This document shows, piece after piece, positions 7,658 through 13,989 of a stretch of 13,989 bases of DNA; the stretch's first letter is position 1, and every line of letters begins with the position of its first letter. The stretch is from an uncultured Rhizobiaceae group bacterium (GTDB lineage Bacteria > Pseudomonadota > Alphaproteobacteria > Rhizobiales > Rhizobiaceae). Position numbers and translations under genes: made by a program. The stretch is taken from the NCBI GenBank assembly GCA_938009335.1, contig CALLHT010000264.1, positions 1 through 13,989 on the forward strand, written 5' to 3'. The notes beneath the pieces were generated by a model. It searched no databases. It had not been told where the DNA came from and was given only the letters and a program-made list of their open reading frames with translations.

Positions 7658-7686
7658 TCTCCTCCCTATATTCAGCAAGATAAAAG

Positions 7687-7716
7687 ACGGGCTACCATTT
7701 GGTGGCCCGTTTTTTT
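7687..7716 (+). terminator. Intrinsic terminator of aceA
   Basis: ACGGGCTACC (7687-7696) pairs with GGTGGCCCGT (7701-7710) through ten pairs, one of them a G-T wobble, around a 4-nt loop. T7 follows at 7710-7716. It starts 29 bp after the aceA stop, between convergent genes. Confidence 0.95.
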
Positions 7717-7730
7717 GTTGATGGCGCTGG

Positions 7731-8426
7731 TTAACCGAACCATCGTGTATAAGCGCGATCCAGTTCCAGAGATTTCCATAACCGTTTGATGCTTGCGAAA
7801 GATCTATACATTAGTCCGGGGACGTAATTTTGTTTATAGGCATTGCCATGATAAACATCGGAAAATTTAATTGCCGTAAGCGCATCATAGTGTTGTTTTG
7901 AACCGTCATAGGCATAACTGCTGTGCAGATTTAGCCATTTGAGCCTCTTGTTCTGTGTTAGAGGGCGTAGTGAGGCCACAACATTTGATCCAATGTCGAG
8001 CCGTTCCAGTTCGTTCAATTCTGAGATTGGCGACAGATCATGAACCAGTGTTTCACCTATATCCAATGATGTCATTCCATTGATATTGCTTATGGCATTG
8101 AGATCATCAACGCGGGTTTTCCTGAGTGAGAAGAGCTTTAGTTCTTCAAGGTCTTTCACGAAAGATATGTCAGAAATATTGGTGCCGTTCAGATTGATCT
8201 GCAACCATTTGGGTTGCTCGATAATATTACCAGGCACTTCTCTCAAATGCTTGAGATCGGAAAGATCGAGAACCTGCTTTCCGCTTGCGATTAGCATCTC
8301 TATTCTCTGTGTCGCACCTTTTTTCGCGTCTGCCGCCTTCATAGATTCAGAGAAATGATACTCGGTGACGAATGCGGCAATCACTATCAGGAGGATAGAT
8401 AAAAGCCGTCTTAAGAGCATGGTCAT
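7731..8426 (-). CDS. Membrane-anchored leucine-rich-repeat protein
   Basis: This 231-residue protein starts with a short basic stretch and a single hydrophobic segment (about residues 8-20, LLSILLIVIAAFV) that acts as a membrane anchor or uncleaved signal, so the rest faces the periplasm. Residues about 51-170 contain five or so leucine-rich repeats of roughly 22 residues with the SDS22/internalin pattern, for example LQINLNGTNISDISFVKDL and LERLDIGSNVVASLRPL. The C-terminal 60 residues are basic and aromatic without a known motif. The ATG at 8426 is preceded by GGAGAAG at 7 nt. An ATG two codons later is a poorer choice. A long perfect dyad lies just upstream (8444-8469). LRR domains bind proteins, and no partner is evident here. 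It converges with aceA and appears monocistronic. Confidence 0.87.
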   Translation of the reverse strand: MTMLLRRLLSILLIVIAAFVTEYHFSESMKAADAKKGATQRIEMLIASGKQVLDLSDLKHLREVPGNIIEQPKWLQINLNGTNISDISFVKDLEELKLFSLRKTRVDDLNAISNINGMTSLDIGETLVHDLSPISELNELERLDIGSNVVASLRPLTQNKRLKWLNLHSSYAYDGSKQHYDALTAIKFSDVYHGNAYKQNYVPGLMYRSFASIKRLWKSLELDRAYTRWFG

Positions 8427-8443
8427 TATTTTGCTTCTCCGGG

Positions 8444-8469
8444 GTTTAAGGTCGCTTGTTACCTTAAAC
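8444..8469. promoter_or_regulatory. 26-bp dyad in the LRR-gene leader
   Basis: GTTTAAGGT (8444-8452) and ACCTTAAAC (8461-8469) are perfect 9-bp arms around an 8-bp spacer. The dyad ends 18 bp upstream of the LRR gene start at 8426 and about 4 bp from its Shine-Dalgarno. Neither side has a T tract, so it is not a terminator. It may be an operator or an mRNA hairpin that controls access to the RBS. Confidence 0.5.
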
Positions 8470-8588
8470 GGACTTCATCTTCTGAAAGATTAAAACCGGG
8501 CACAATTCATTTATCCACTGGTTAAAGTTCTGCCAGATTTAAGTTTTTTGTGATTTTCCACATCCGGAATTCGCAGCGATTCGACAAG

Positions 8589-8617
8589 TTGAAAAAATTG
8601 CATCAACATTCAGCTAT
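8589..8617 (+). promoter_or_regulatory. Possible promoter of the putative ncRNA
   Basis: TTGAAA (8589-8594) and AGCTAT (8612-8617) are separated by 17 bp. This would place transcription start near 8624, exactly where the first hairpin of the RNA begins. The -10 match is poor, so this is a guess supported mainly by its position. Confidence 0.28.
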
Positions 8618-8623
8618 GGCTTT

Positions 8624-9104
8624 TGACTTCGCCGGCTACGGTCTGGCCGGATGACCGCGAATGCGAAAGTCTGGTGAGTAGAATGTTTGCTCCTCTTCGG
8701 TAGAGCAAGCAGGACCACGAACCAACCCTGACTGTCCCGCGAAGACAGGAAGGGACTGAGATTGGACATCTTCCCGCAAAGAAGGTTGAAAATTTCATTT
8801 GGCTCCGCTGGCCTAGAGCAATCTGAATAGCGGCGCGTGGTGAGCGTTTTGGCAGACTGGAAACAGTGTGTATCGAAGAGAAATGAAGGTCTTCGGATAT
8901 TTGTTTCGAAACGGTGCTCAAGGTGGAAAAGCAGTCATGCGCGAAGCAAGCGGATGACGGAGGCCCGCAAGCGTCCATCATCGGTCGTGCAAAGTGTTGT
9001 GCAGTTTTTTGACAGGCGAAGAGCCGCAAGGTTTAGAGCTAGACGTGAGATTGGATAATACTGAGCAACAGGGAGGCATTGGCCCGCAAGGCTGGTGCCT
9101 TTTC
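8624..9104 (+). ncRNA. Putative structured non-coding RNA, about 480 nt
   Basis: The 689-bp gap 8427-9115 has no convincing protein gene. The longest frame (8610-9029, minus) is Cys/Ser-rich and matches nothing I know. The plus strand carries many stable hairpins: GACTTCG/CGAAAGTC (8625-8631 with 8664-8671) enclosing CCGGC/GCCGG; TTGCTC/GAGCAA (8687-8692 with 8703-8708); CCCT-GA-CTGTC with GACAG-GA-AGGG (8726-8754), with a symmetrical GA/GA internal loop; CTTC/GAAG (8770-8784); and GATGA/TCATC with GGA/TCC (8953-8982). The series ends in an intrinsic terminator at 9075-9104 that only makes sense for plus-strand transcription, although no plus-strand gene precedes it. CCGCRA occurs five times, mostly in loops. 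I looked for RNase P RNA, tmRNA, SRP RNA, 6S and group I/II intron signatures and found none. The 5' end is approximate. Confidence 0.55.
9075..9104 (+). terminator. Intrinsic terminator of the putative ncRNA
   Basis: GGCATTGGCC (9075-9084) pairs over its full length, with G-T wobbles, with GGCTGGTGCC (9090-9099) around the loop CGCAA. TTTTTCTGTTT follows. No T tract exists on the minus side, so it serves plus-strand transcription, not the cyclase gene. Confidence 0.85.
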
Positions 9105-9115
9105 TGTTTCCGTGC

Positions 9116-10282
9116 TTACGAAAGTGGGGTGACTAAACCAATTTCTCGTTCTGTGCCCCGTATTTTGAACGTTCCTAACGGACTATTGGGAACGTTACTG
9201 AACTCAGCAAATGTATCGCTGCACACTATCGGACAACCGAGTTCTTTGGTGTAATCCTCAATGCGGCTCGCCAGATTTACGGCATCGCCAATGACCGTGA
9301 AATCCAATCGATCTGAGCTTCCTACATTGCCATAGGTAACTTCGCCTACATGTAAGCCAATTCCAAAATCAAAACTCATGTCTTCGTGCGCTTCGTTCCA
9401 TTCGGCAAGTTTTTCTCTTGCCAGTGAACACGCTGCCAGTGCATTTGCGGTTTGCGCTTGTGCCGGTGTTGCATCCGAAATCGGAAATACGGCGAGGACC
9501 CCATCACCTATGAATTTCAAGACGTCACCATGATGTTGATGTACAGAGCCAACGATAATTTCAAAGTAGGCTCCCAGACAGTTTAGTAATTTGTCTTCGG
9601 GCCATGTGGATGACTTGGAAGAAAAGTCCCGCATGTCTACTGCCATGATTACAGCGTTGAGGCGGGTGACATCGCCTCTGCGAATTGCGCCTGAAACAAC
9701 AGAAGAAGCAGGACCTGCGCCCAAATAGGTTTTCAATAAACTGGCCAATGAGCGACGAACTGCTAGAGGCTCCATTGCCAAAGCCAGCGGATTTCTCAAA
9801 GAGCTCATGATAGCAATATCGCGATGTGAAAAGCCCTCGGGCTTGTTAGTGACGATGCTCATTCCTTGAGCGGTGCCATCGCTATATTCAAGCGGTAACG
9901 AAAAGAAGTCAGTGCCGCCTTGCTCAGCCAACTCGTAATAGACATGATGCTCAATGCCTGTTTTCAGATTGGTGAGGTCCTTACGCAATGTTTTGCGCCG
10001 CTCGGTCACATATTGGAAAGGACTGCCAATCCAGGTGTCAGTCTCCATCTGCCTTCTGGAAATGACGTATTCTTCTGCAGGCTGATTGGGTCGCCATATG
10101 ACACCCCAAGCAGTGAGTAAGGGATTGGCAAATCGTTGCGCGACCCGCAGTCGCCAAATGGGTATCCCCATATCCATCAACCGTTTACCTAAGTGGTCAA
10201 TCATAGCAACGCCATCGGTCACAAACCGCGCCTCGCTGATTAGCCAGTCTGATAAATTCTTGATGTCTTCTTCTACTGCCAT
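9116..10282 (-). CDS. Class III adenylate/guanylate cyclase with N-terminal sensory region
   Basis: The 388-residue protein makes a cyclic nucleotide (most likely cAMP) from NTP in the cytosol. It has no membrane segment. Residues about 1-175 form a GAF-like sensory region of the type seen in soluble rhizobial cyclases (NLSDWLISEARF, then LTAWGVIWR). Residues about 205-370 are the catalytic domain with all key residues present: metal-binding D216 (VDMRDFS) and D260 (FIGDGVLAVF), substrate-selecting K257 and D327 (DFT), and transition-state N336 and R340 (NLASRIE). The Lys/Asp pair argues for ATP over GTP. It starts 29 bp after the stop of the UlaG-like hydrolase gene on the same strand, so the two are probably co-transcribed. 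The RBS is weak, which would fit low-level or coupled expression. What the N-terminal region senses is unknown. Confidence 0.93.
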   Translation of the reverse strand: MAVEEDIKNLSDWLISEARFVTDGVAMIDHLGKRLMDMGIPIWRLRVAQRFANPLLTAWGVIWRPNQPAEEYVISRRQMETDTWIGSPFQYVTERRKTLRKDLTNLKTGIEHHVYYELAEQGGTDFFSLPLEYSDGTAQGMSIVTNKPEGFSHRDIAIMSSLRNPLALAMEPLAVRRSLASLLKTYLGAGPASSVVSGAIRRGDVTRLNAVIMAVDMRDFSSKSSTWPEDKLLNCLGAYFEIIVGSVHQHHGDVLKFIGDGVLAVFPISDATPAQAQTANALAACSLAREKLAEWNEAHEDMSFDFGIGLHVGEVTYGNVGSSDRLDFTVIGDAVNLASRIEDYTKELGCPIVCSDTFAEFSNVPNSPLGTFKIRGTEREIGLVTPLS

Positions 10283-10311
10283 CTTATCGAAAGATAGGGC
10301 AGGTATACGGC

Positions 10312-11208
10312 CTAGTCACCTCCGTATAGGCCAAAGCTGCTCTCTGGTTGCATCACGATTACGCTGGGTTGGACTGGAAGTGAGTTCAATGAAACAGTGA
10401 TCTGCGATCCGTTGTTTGTGGTTACTGGAAAGGCAGCTTTTATTTCTTCAACAAATCGGCTGAGGCTGAATGAGCCAAACCAGTGCATGGGCAAGACTAA
10501 GCTTGCGTTCACGCGCTTGACCACATTGCTCATCTCTTTCACGTCCATTGTGTATCCGCCATCCACGGGCACCATCAAAACATCCAATCGCCCGATCTTG
10601 ACATAGTGATTGTCAGTCGGGAGTTGGTGCAGGTGGCCTAAGTGTCCGATGCACAGACCTGCGACTTCGAAAATGAAGATTGAATTTCCATCCGGTTCAT
10701 ATCCCGCCCATTGATTGTTGATGTCTGTGGTCACGTTACGCACCAGTGTATCTTCGATCTGTTGATAGTGGTTTGCGGGTTTCCCGTCTTTTCCCCATCC
10801 TCGCAGCACATGATTTATGCGACTGTCAGGTACAATGGTGAAATGGGTGCCATGGGCGTGGTTCATCGTTACCACATTTGGAACAACGTCTCTGCCCGCA
10901 AAGCCGGCAAAATCCGTTGCGATGGTAAGACCGGCAGGCGTCTCGATGCGAAAGGTCGAATGTCCAACGTAGGAAATGCTGACTTCTGTTTCAGCCGTGG
11001 ATTGAACCGGCTTGGCTTTCAACGCAATTTGCTTGATTGCTCGGTCCGTGGTGTTCAAGCCCGGCCATCCCCCGTTGATGGCTTTTTCTGCCTCGTTGCT
11101 GGCAATCGCCTGGCAAATTGACGGCGCGCGCGATCCGTTTTCTTGCGCTACTGCCGGTGCTCCAATCAGTAGCAGGGTGCTTATTAAGAGTCCTACAAGG
11201 GATTTCAT
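10312..11208 (-). CDS. Secreted UlaG-like metallo-beta-lactamase-fold hydrolase
   Basis: This 298-residue protein has a signal peptide (LVGLLISTLLLIGAPAVAQ, cleavage after about residue 21) and a COG2220/UlaG-type MBL fold. UlaG itself is a lactonase acting on L-ascorbate 6-phosphate. Motifs in order are YVGHSTFRIETPAGLTIATD (80-99), NHAHGTH (116-122), GHLGHLH (188-194), VPVDGG (213-218) and LPMHWF (239-244). The metal motif is HxHxTH: H117, H119 and H122 are present, but the usual Asp before the last His is T121, so a second metal would be bound differently or not at all. I recall similar NHAHxTH variants in rhizobial relatives, so this is probably a subfamily trait. AAGGAG sits 7 nt before the start. 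It is the first gene of a likely operon with the cyclase at 9116-10282 and is divergent from the Bcr/CflA exporter. Confidence 0.9.
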   Translation of the reverse strand: MKSLVGLLISTLLLIGAPAVAQENGSRAPSICQAIASNEAEKAINGGWPGLNTTDRAIKQIALKAKPVQSTAETEVSISYVGHSTFRIETPAGLTIATDFAGFAGRDVVPNVVTMNHAHGTHFTIVPDSRINHVLRGWGKDGKPANHYQQIEDTLVRNVTTDINNQWAGYEPDGNSIFIFEVAGLCIGHLGHLHQLPTDNHYVKIGRLDVLMVPVDGGYTMDVKEMSNVVKRVNASLVLPMHWFGSFSLSRFVEEIKAAFPVTTNNGSQITVSLNSLPVQPSVIVMQPESSFGLYGGD

Positions 11209-11265
11209 CGCTATGCTCCTTGTGCGTACGGTCCTAGCGTGATGCAGCTTGGGAGATAATGCAAG

Positions 11266-11280
11266 GTTTACACAGTAAAC
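11266..11280. promoter_or_regulatory. 15-bp operator-like dyad in a divergent promoter region
   Basis: GTTTAC-ACA-GTAAAC has perfect 6-bp arms and ends 9 bp before the exporter start at 11290. It lies in the 81-bp region between two divergent genes and resembles the short palindromes bound by TetR-type repressors of efflux genes. No such repressor gene is in the window. Confidence 0.5.
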
Positions 11281-11289
11281 TTCTCTTGC

Positions 11290-12528
11290 ATGGGTCAGGA
11301 ATTTCCCATAACGTTTGCGCTTATGTTTTCTCCCAAAAAACCTTTGGCAATGGCCGAATTTGTCTCGCTGCTTGCCTTCATGATCTCCATTATGGCGCTG
11401 TCGATTGATGCGATGTTGCCAGCCTTGGGTGTCATTGGTGAAGACCTACAGGTCGCCAATCCTAACGATGCGCAACTGGTCATCAGCGTAATGTTTTTCG
11501 GGTTTGCTATTGGACAAATTCTCGCAGGGCCGCTGTCAGATAGTTATGGCCGTAAACCGGTTATCTTTGCGGGGTATGGCATTTTCATTCTTGGATGTCT
11601 GCTCTCAATGGTGACTGAGAGTTTTGAGATCATGCTGGTTGGGCGCTTTCTGCAAGGGCTTGGCGCTGCGCCACCTCGGATCATCGGCATTGCGATTGTG
11701 CGCGATGGTTATGAAGGCAGGGCAATGGCGAGCATTATGTCTGTGGTGATGGCGATTTTTATTCTGGTGCCGGCGATTGCACCTGCCATTGGGCAGGGCA
11801 TTTTGCTGATCGCCGATTGGCGCGCGATTTTCGCCTTGTTGTTGTTGATCGCTGTCATTGCGTTTCTATGGTTTGGCCTTCGCCAGCCGGAGACATTGCA
11901 GGTGAAAGATCGTAGGGCCATCTCTTTATCGGCGCTTTGGGCAGGGTTCAAAGAGGCGCTCTCATTTCGAATCCTCACAGGGTATATGATTTGTGCAGGT
12001 TTTATTTTTGCCGGCTTGCTGGGATATCTCAACACGGCGCAACAGGTCTTTCAGGAGGTCTATGGCGTTGGTGATCTATTCGCACTATATTTTGGTGTGA
12101 TTGCACTTGCTATTGGTGCTGCGAGCATTGTCAATTCCAAGCTGGTAATCCGGCTTGGTATGCGGTTTATCTGCATTCGCGGTATTGTCATCATCGCCGG
12201 ATTTTCTGTTCTATTTCTGCCCGTTGTTCTTGCCTATGACGGTGCACCGCCGTTCTGGATGTTTATGGCTTGGCTCTTTGTCGTCTTCTTCTGTTTTGGC
12301 ATGTTGTTCGGTAACCTGAATGCGTTGGCAATGGAGCCGGTTGGCCATATGGCCGGACTGGGTTCAGCCGTTTATGGGTCTCTATCCACGATGGTTGGCA
12401 TTCCCTTTGGTTGGGCGATTGGGGCAGCCTTTAATGGCACGATTATTCCGCTGGTCGCAGGTTTTATGGGATTAAGTCTTGCGGCGCTCCTCACAATTGT
12501 TTGGACCGAGCGTGGGTTCCCGCAATAG
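11290..12528 (+). CDS. MFS drug-efflux transporter, Bcr/CflA type
   Basis: The 412-residue polytopic membrane protein has about 12 hydrophobic segments. It is a major facilitator family proton antiporter of the Bcr/CflA (DHA1) group, whose members export drugs such as bicyclomycin, chloramphenicol and sulfonamides. Signatures are ALSIDAMLPALGVIGEDL in the first membrane helix region, motif A in the loop after helix 2 (GPLSDSYGRKPVI), and FLQGLGAA with RIIGIAIVRD in helices 4-5. The usual SMVQPLAAP-like region is replaced by VPAIAPAIGQ. The start is uncertain: ATG codons at 11290, 11323 and 11350 are in frame and none has a good RBS. Relatives begin some 5-15 residues before EFV, which would suit 11323. 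The substrate is unknown. It is transcribed alone, with a 79-bp gap before the Nit-type hydrolase. Confidence 0.92.
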   Translation: MGQEFPITFALMFSPKKPLAMAEFVSLLAFMISIMALSIDAMLPALGVIGEDLQVANPNDAQLVISVMFFGFAIGQILAGPLSDSYGRKPVIFAGYGIFILGCLLSMVTESFEIMLVGRFLQGLGAAPPRIIGIAIVRDGYEGRAMASIMSVVMAIFILVPAIAPAIGQGILLIADWRAIFALLLLIAVIAFLWFGLRQPETLQVKDRRAISLSALWAGFKEALSFRILTGYMICAGFIFAGLLGYLNTAQQVFQEVYGVGDLFALYFGVIALAIGAASIVNSKLVIRLGMRFICIRGIVIIAGFSVLFLPVVLAYDGAPPFWMFMAWLFVVFFCFGMLFGNLNALAMEPVGHMAGLGSAVYGSLSTMVGIPFGWAIGAAFNGTIIPLVAGFMGLSLAALLTIVWTERGFPQ

Positions 12529-12607
12529 AGCTTCCCGTTTCTTGTCAGACCGCGCGCATCATGGCAGACTGATCGTAACCTATCATTGAAGCCAAGGGAG
12601 AGCAGGG

Positions 12608-13453
12608 ATGAGTGACAAGTTTATCGCAGCCTGTATTCAAAACAATGCCACGCCGGATGTTCATGAGAACATCGATACCTGTTTAAGGCTTGCGAGAGAG
12701 GCGGCAAAACAAGGCGCGAATTTTATTGCAACGCCTGAATATTTCTCCGGTCTACGCACCGAAGACGCGCTGCTTATTCCAACTGCGTTTACAGAAGATG
12801 CGCATCCGGTGCTGCCTGCGTTCCAGTCTGCTGCGAAAGAATTGAATACCTGGTTTTTGCTTGGATCGCTGGGCGTAACCAATCCCGATGGCCGGATTTC
12901 CAACCGCTCCTATGTGATCAACCCGGAAGGGGGGATCACCACGCGCTATAACAAGATTCACATGTTTGATGTGGAGTTGGAGCCGGGTAAGTTTTACACC
13001 GAATCTGCTACCATCTCTCCCGGAGAAACGAGCGTGGTTGCTCAGACGCCTTGGGGTGGGCTTGGCCTTTCCATTTGTTATGATTTACGGTTCGCTGCTC
13101 TTTATCGCGAATTGGCGCAAAACGGTGCATCCATCCTCGCGACGCCTGCCGCCTTCACCAAAGTGACGGGCGAAGCCCATTGGCATGTCTTAAACCGTGC
13201 GCGCGCGATTGAGCATGGTGCCTTCATGATTGCCCCTTGCCAACATGGCTCATTCCATGGTGGCGGGGAGGCCTATGGCCATTCGCTCATCATTGACCCT
13301 TGGGGCAATGTGTTGGCTGATGCGCAAGAGGGCGAGGGCATCGCAATTGCTGAAATCGACATGGCTTTGGTTGCGCAGGCGCGTCGTAAAATTCCGGCTC
13401 TTACGCATGATCGGGATTTTGCTGCGGCTGAAACCCGTCTTGCTGCTGAATAA
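12608..13453 (+). CDS. Nit1-type carbon-nitrogen hydrolase (probable deaminated-glutathione amidase)
   Basis: This 281-residue cytosolic enzyme belongs to the nitrilase superfamily. The Glu-Lys-Cys triad is intact: E44 (ATPEYF), K116 (YNKIHMFD) and C157 (SICYDLRF). The motifs RYNKIHMFDVE, the C157 context and YGHSLIIDPWGNVLAD match the Nit1/YbeM group, which repairs deaminated glutathione by removing the side product of transaminases. A small change, ALYREL in place of the common PxLYREL, is harmless. The ATG at 12608 follows the strong site AAGGGAGAGCAGGG. The stop is 8 bp before the next gene, so the two form an operon. Family assignment is secure, and the exact substrate is by analogy. Confidence 0.93.
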   Translation: MSDKFIAACIQNNATPDVHENIDTCLRLAREAAKQGANFIATPEYFSGLRTEDALLIPTAFTEDAHPVLPAFQSAAKELNTWFLLGSLGVTNPDGRISNRSYVINPEGGITTRYNKIHMFDVELEPGKFYTESATISPGETSVVAQTPWGGLGLSICYDLRFAALYRELAQNGASILATPAAFTKVTGEAHWHVLNRARAIEHGAFMIAPCQHGSFHGGGEAYGHSLIIDPWGNVLADAQEGEGIAIAEIDMALVAQARRKIPALTHDRDFAAAETRLAAE

Positions 13454-13461
13454 GGTTCATG

Positions 13462-13836
13462 ATGGTTAGGGTACTTCTTGTTGTCATTGCAATGGTGCTT
13501 GCTGGGCCAGCGTCAGCACAATCGGTTAAACTCACCGCGGAAGAAATCACCAAGCTCCTCACGGGCAATACGGCCATCGGGAAGTGGGAAGGCAACCGCT
13601 ACCGCCAATTTTTCGGCAGCGATGGTGTTACCATTTACGCGCAAGAGGGCAGCCGTTCCACGCGCGGCGAATGGCGGGTAGACGCTGAGACTGACGAATA
13701 TCAAAGCATCTGGCCGAACGATGCCGACTGGGAAGGCTGGGTCGTGATCGAATATGCGGGTGCTTACTATTGGGCGAGCAAGAAAACCCCGCCTACGCCG
13801 TTTCGGGTGGAAGAGGGTGAGAAGCTGGTGGAGTGA
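13462..13836 (+). CDS. Small secreted protein of unknown function
   Basis: The 124-residue protein has a signal peptide (VRVLLVVIAMVLAGPASAQ) and a mature part of about 105 residues, rich in aromatic residues and glycine: TGNTAIGKWEGNRYRQFF, IYAQEGSRSTRGEWRVD, then WEGWVVIEYAGAYYWASK. The repeated pattern of beta-strands with conserved Trp/Tyr resembles small periplasmic beta-barrel proteins of the DUF995/lipocalin-like sort, but I cannot assign a family. Two ATG codons are adjacent (13459 and 13462). AAGG at 13452 is 6 nt before the second, so I prefer 13462. It is probably co-transcribed with the Nit-type hydrolase, a pairing without an obvious biochemical reason. Confidence 0.85.
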   Translation: MVRVLLVVIAMVLAGPASAQSVKLTAEEITKLLTGNTAIGKWEGNRYRQFFGSDGVTIYAQEGSRSTRGEWRVDAETDEYQSIWPNDADWEGWVVIEYAGAYYWASKKTPPTPFRVEEGEKLVE

Positions 13837-13850
13837 ATCAGTTTGAATGA

Positions 13851-13989
13851 TCAAGGCACGCCCAAATTCCGACATCGCTTTTCCCATGCATCCTTTTCCC
13901 AATCCCGCACGAGGCCATGAAGTTCTCGCAAGATTTCGTGCGATGGCTCGTTTGATTGTTTGTTTGACCCGGGTGGTATGCCCGGGCGG
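13851..13989 (-). CDS. C-terminal fragment of an unrecognised protein
   Basis: An open minus-strand frame enters from the right edge and ends at TGA (plus positions 13851-13853). Its last 45 residues end in a charged, amphipathic stretch, SHEILRELHGLVRDWEKDAW, then EKRCRNLGVP. The composition is typical of a helical C-terminus, and the competing frames look spurious. It converges with the small secreted protein gene, leaving 14 bp between the stops. The family is not recognisable from this fragment. Confidence 0.6.
   Translation of the reverse strand, partial: RPGIPPGSNKQSNEPSHEILRELHGLVRDWEKDAWEKRCRNLGVP

Noticed and set aside
8610..9029. 139-codon minus-strand open frame in the region called ncRNA
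   Set aside because: It is Cys/Ser-rich with no recognisable motif and overlaps hairpins and a plus-strand terminator that explain the region better. It cannot be fully excluded without homologues.
8624..9104. RNase P RNA or tmRNA
   Set aside because: No GAGGAAAGTCC-type P4 sequence, no tRNA-like GGTTCGAATCC arm with CCA, and no tag-peptide frame on either strand. TTTCGAA at 8903-8909 lies in a simple palindrome, not a T arm.
8624..9104. CsrB/RsmY-like sponge RNA because of many GGA triplets
   Set aside because: About eleven GGA triplets occur, not far above chance for this length, and they are not mainly placed in hairpin loops.
13958..13987. Two CCCGGG copies near the right edge as a hairpin
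   Set aside because: The stem is short, lies within the coding frame entering from the right, and has no T tract.

Overview
The window is 14 kb of ordinary-looking bacterial chromosome with a moderate GC content. It is most likely from an alphaproteobacterium, and I hold that with moderate confidence. The soluble class III cyclase with its own sensory N-terminus, the secreted lactonase-like metallo-hydrolase beside it and the small secreted four-cysteine protein all resemble families I associate with that class. The long (about 530-residue) isocitrate lyase is the Pseudomonas-type subfamily. There are no tRNA or rRNA genes, insertion sequences, CRISPR arrays or phage genes.

Layout. Positions 1-139 hold the 5' end of a minus-strand gene that leaves the window. 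A Tat-exported metallo-beta-lactamase-fold hydrolase (260-1237, +) follows, closed by a terminator. Then come two minus-strand secreted proteins: a right-handed beta-helix protein (1370-2224) and a small Cys-containing protein (2299-2640). A plus-strand regulator (2901-4613) fuses a PAS-like region, a LuxR-type HTH and a degenerate alpha/beta-hydrolase domain. It is followed by a secreted Het-C/zinc phospholipase-like protein (4782-5795, -). Next is isocitrate lyase aceA (6059-7657, +), with repeat-rich upstream DNA and a strong terminator. A membrane-anchored leucine-rich-repeat protein (7731-8426, -) has a 26-bp perfect-arm dyad in its leader. The stretch 8427-9115 has no convincing protein gene. 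It holds a series of stable hairpins ending in a plus-strand intrinsic terminator, so I read it as an unrecognised structured ncRNA of about 480 nt. On the minus strand, a secreted UlaG-like metallo-hydrolase (10312-11208) and a class III nucleotide cyclase (9116-10282) form a probable two-gene operon. On the plus strand are a Bcr/CflA-type drug exporter (11290-12528), a Nit1-type carbon-nitrogen hydrolase (12608-13453) and a small secreted protein (13462-13836). The C-terminus of another minus-strand gene (13851-13989) enters from the right edge.

How the genes relate. Most are single-gene units. The credible pairs are the UlaG-like hydrolase with the cyclase (29-bp gap), the Nit hydrolase with the small secreted protein (8-bp gap), and perhaps the beta-helix protein with the small Cys protein. 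Five of the complete proteins carry an export signal. aceA is the one central-metabolism gene (glyoxylate shunt) and has the codon usage of a highly expressed gene.

The two items most worth following up are the putative ncRNA at 8624-9104, in which a CCGCRA sequence recurs five times, mostly in hairpin loops, and the LuxR/alpha-beta-hydrolase fusion, in which most of the catalytic signature positions are substituted, suggesting a hydrolase fold used as a ligand sensor.
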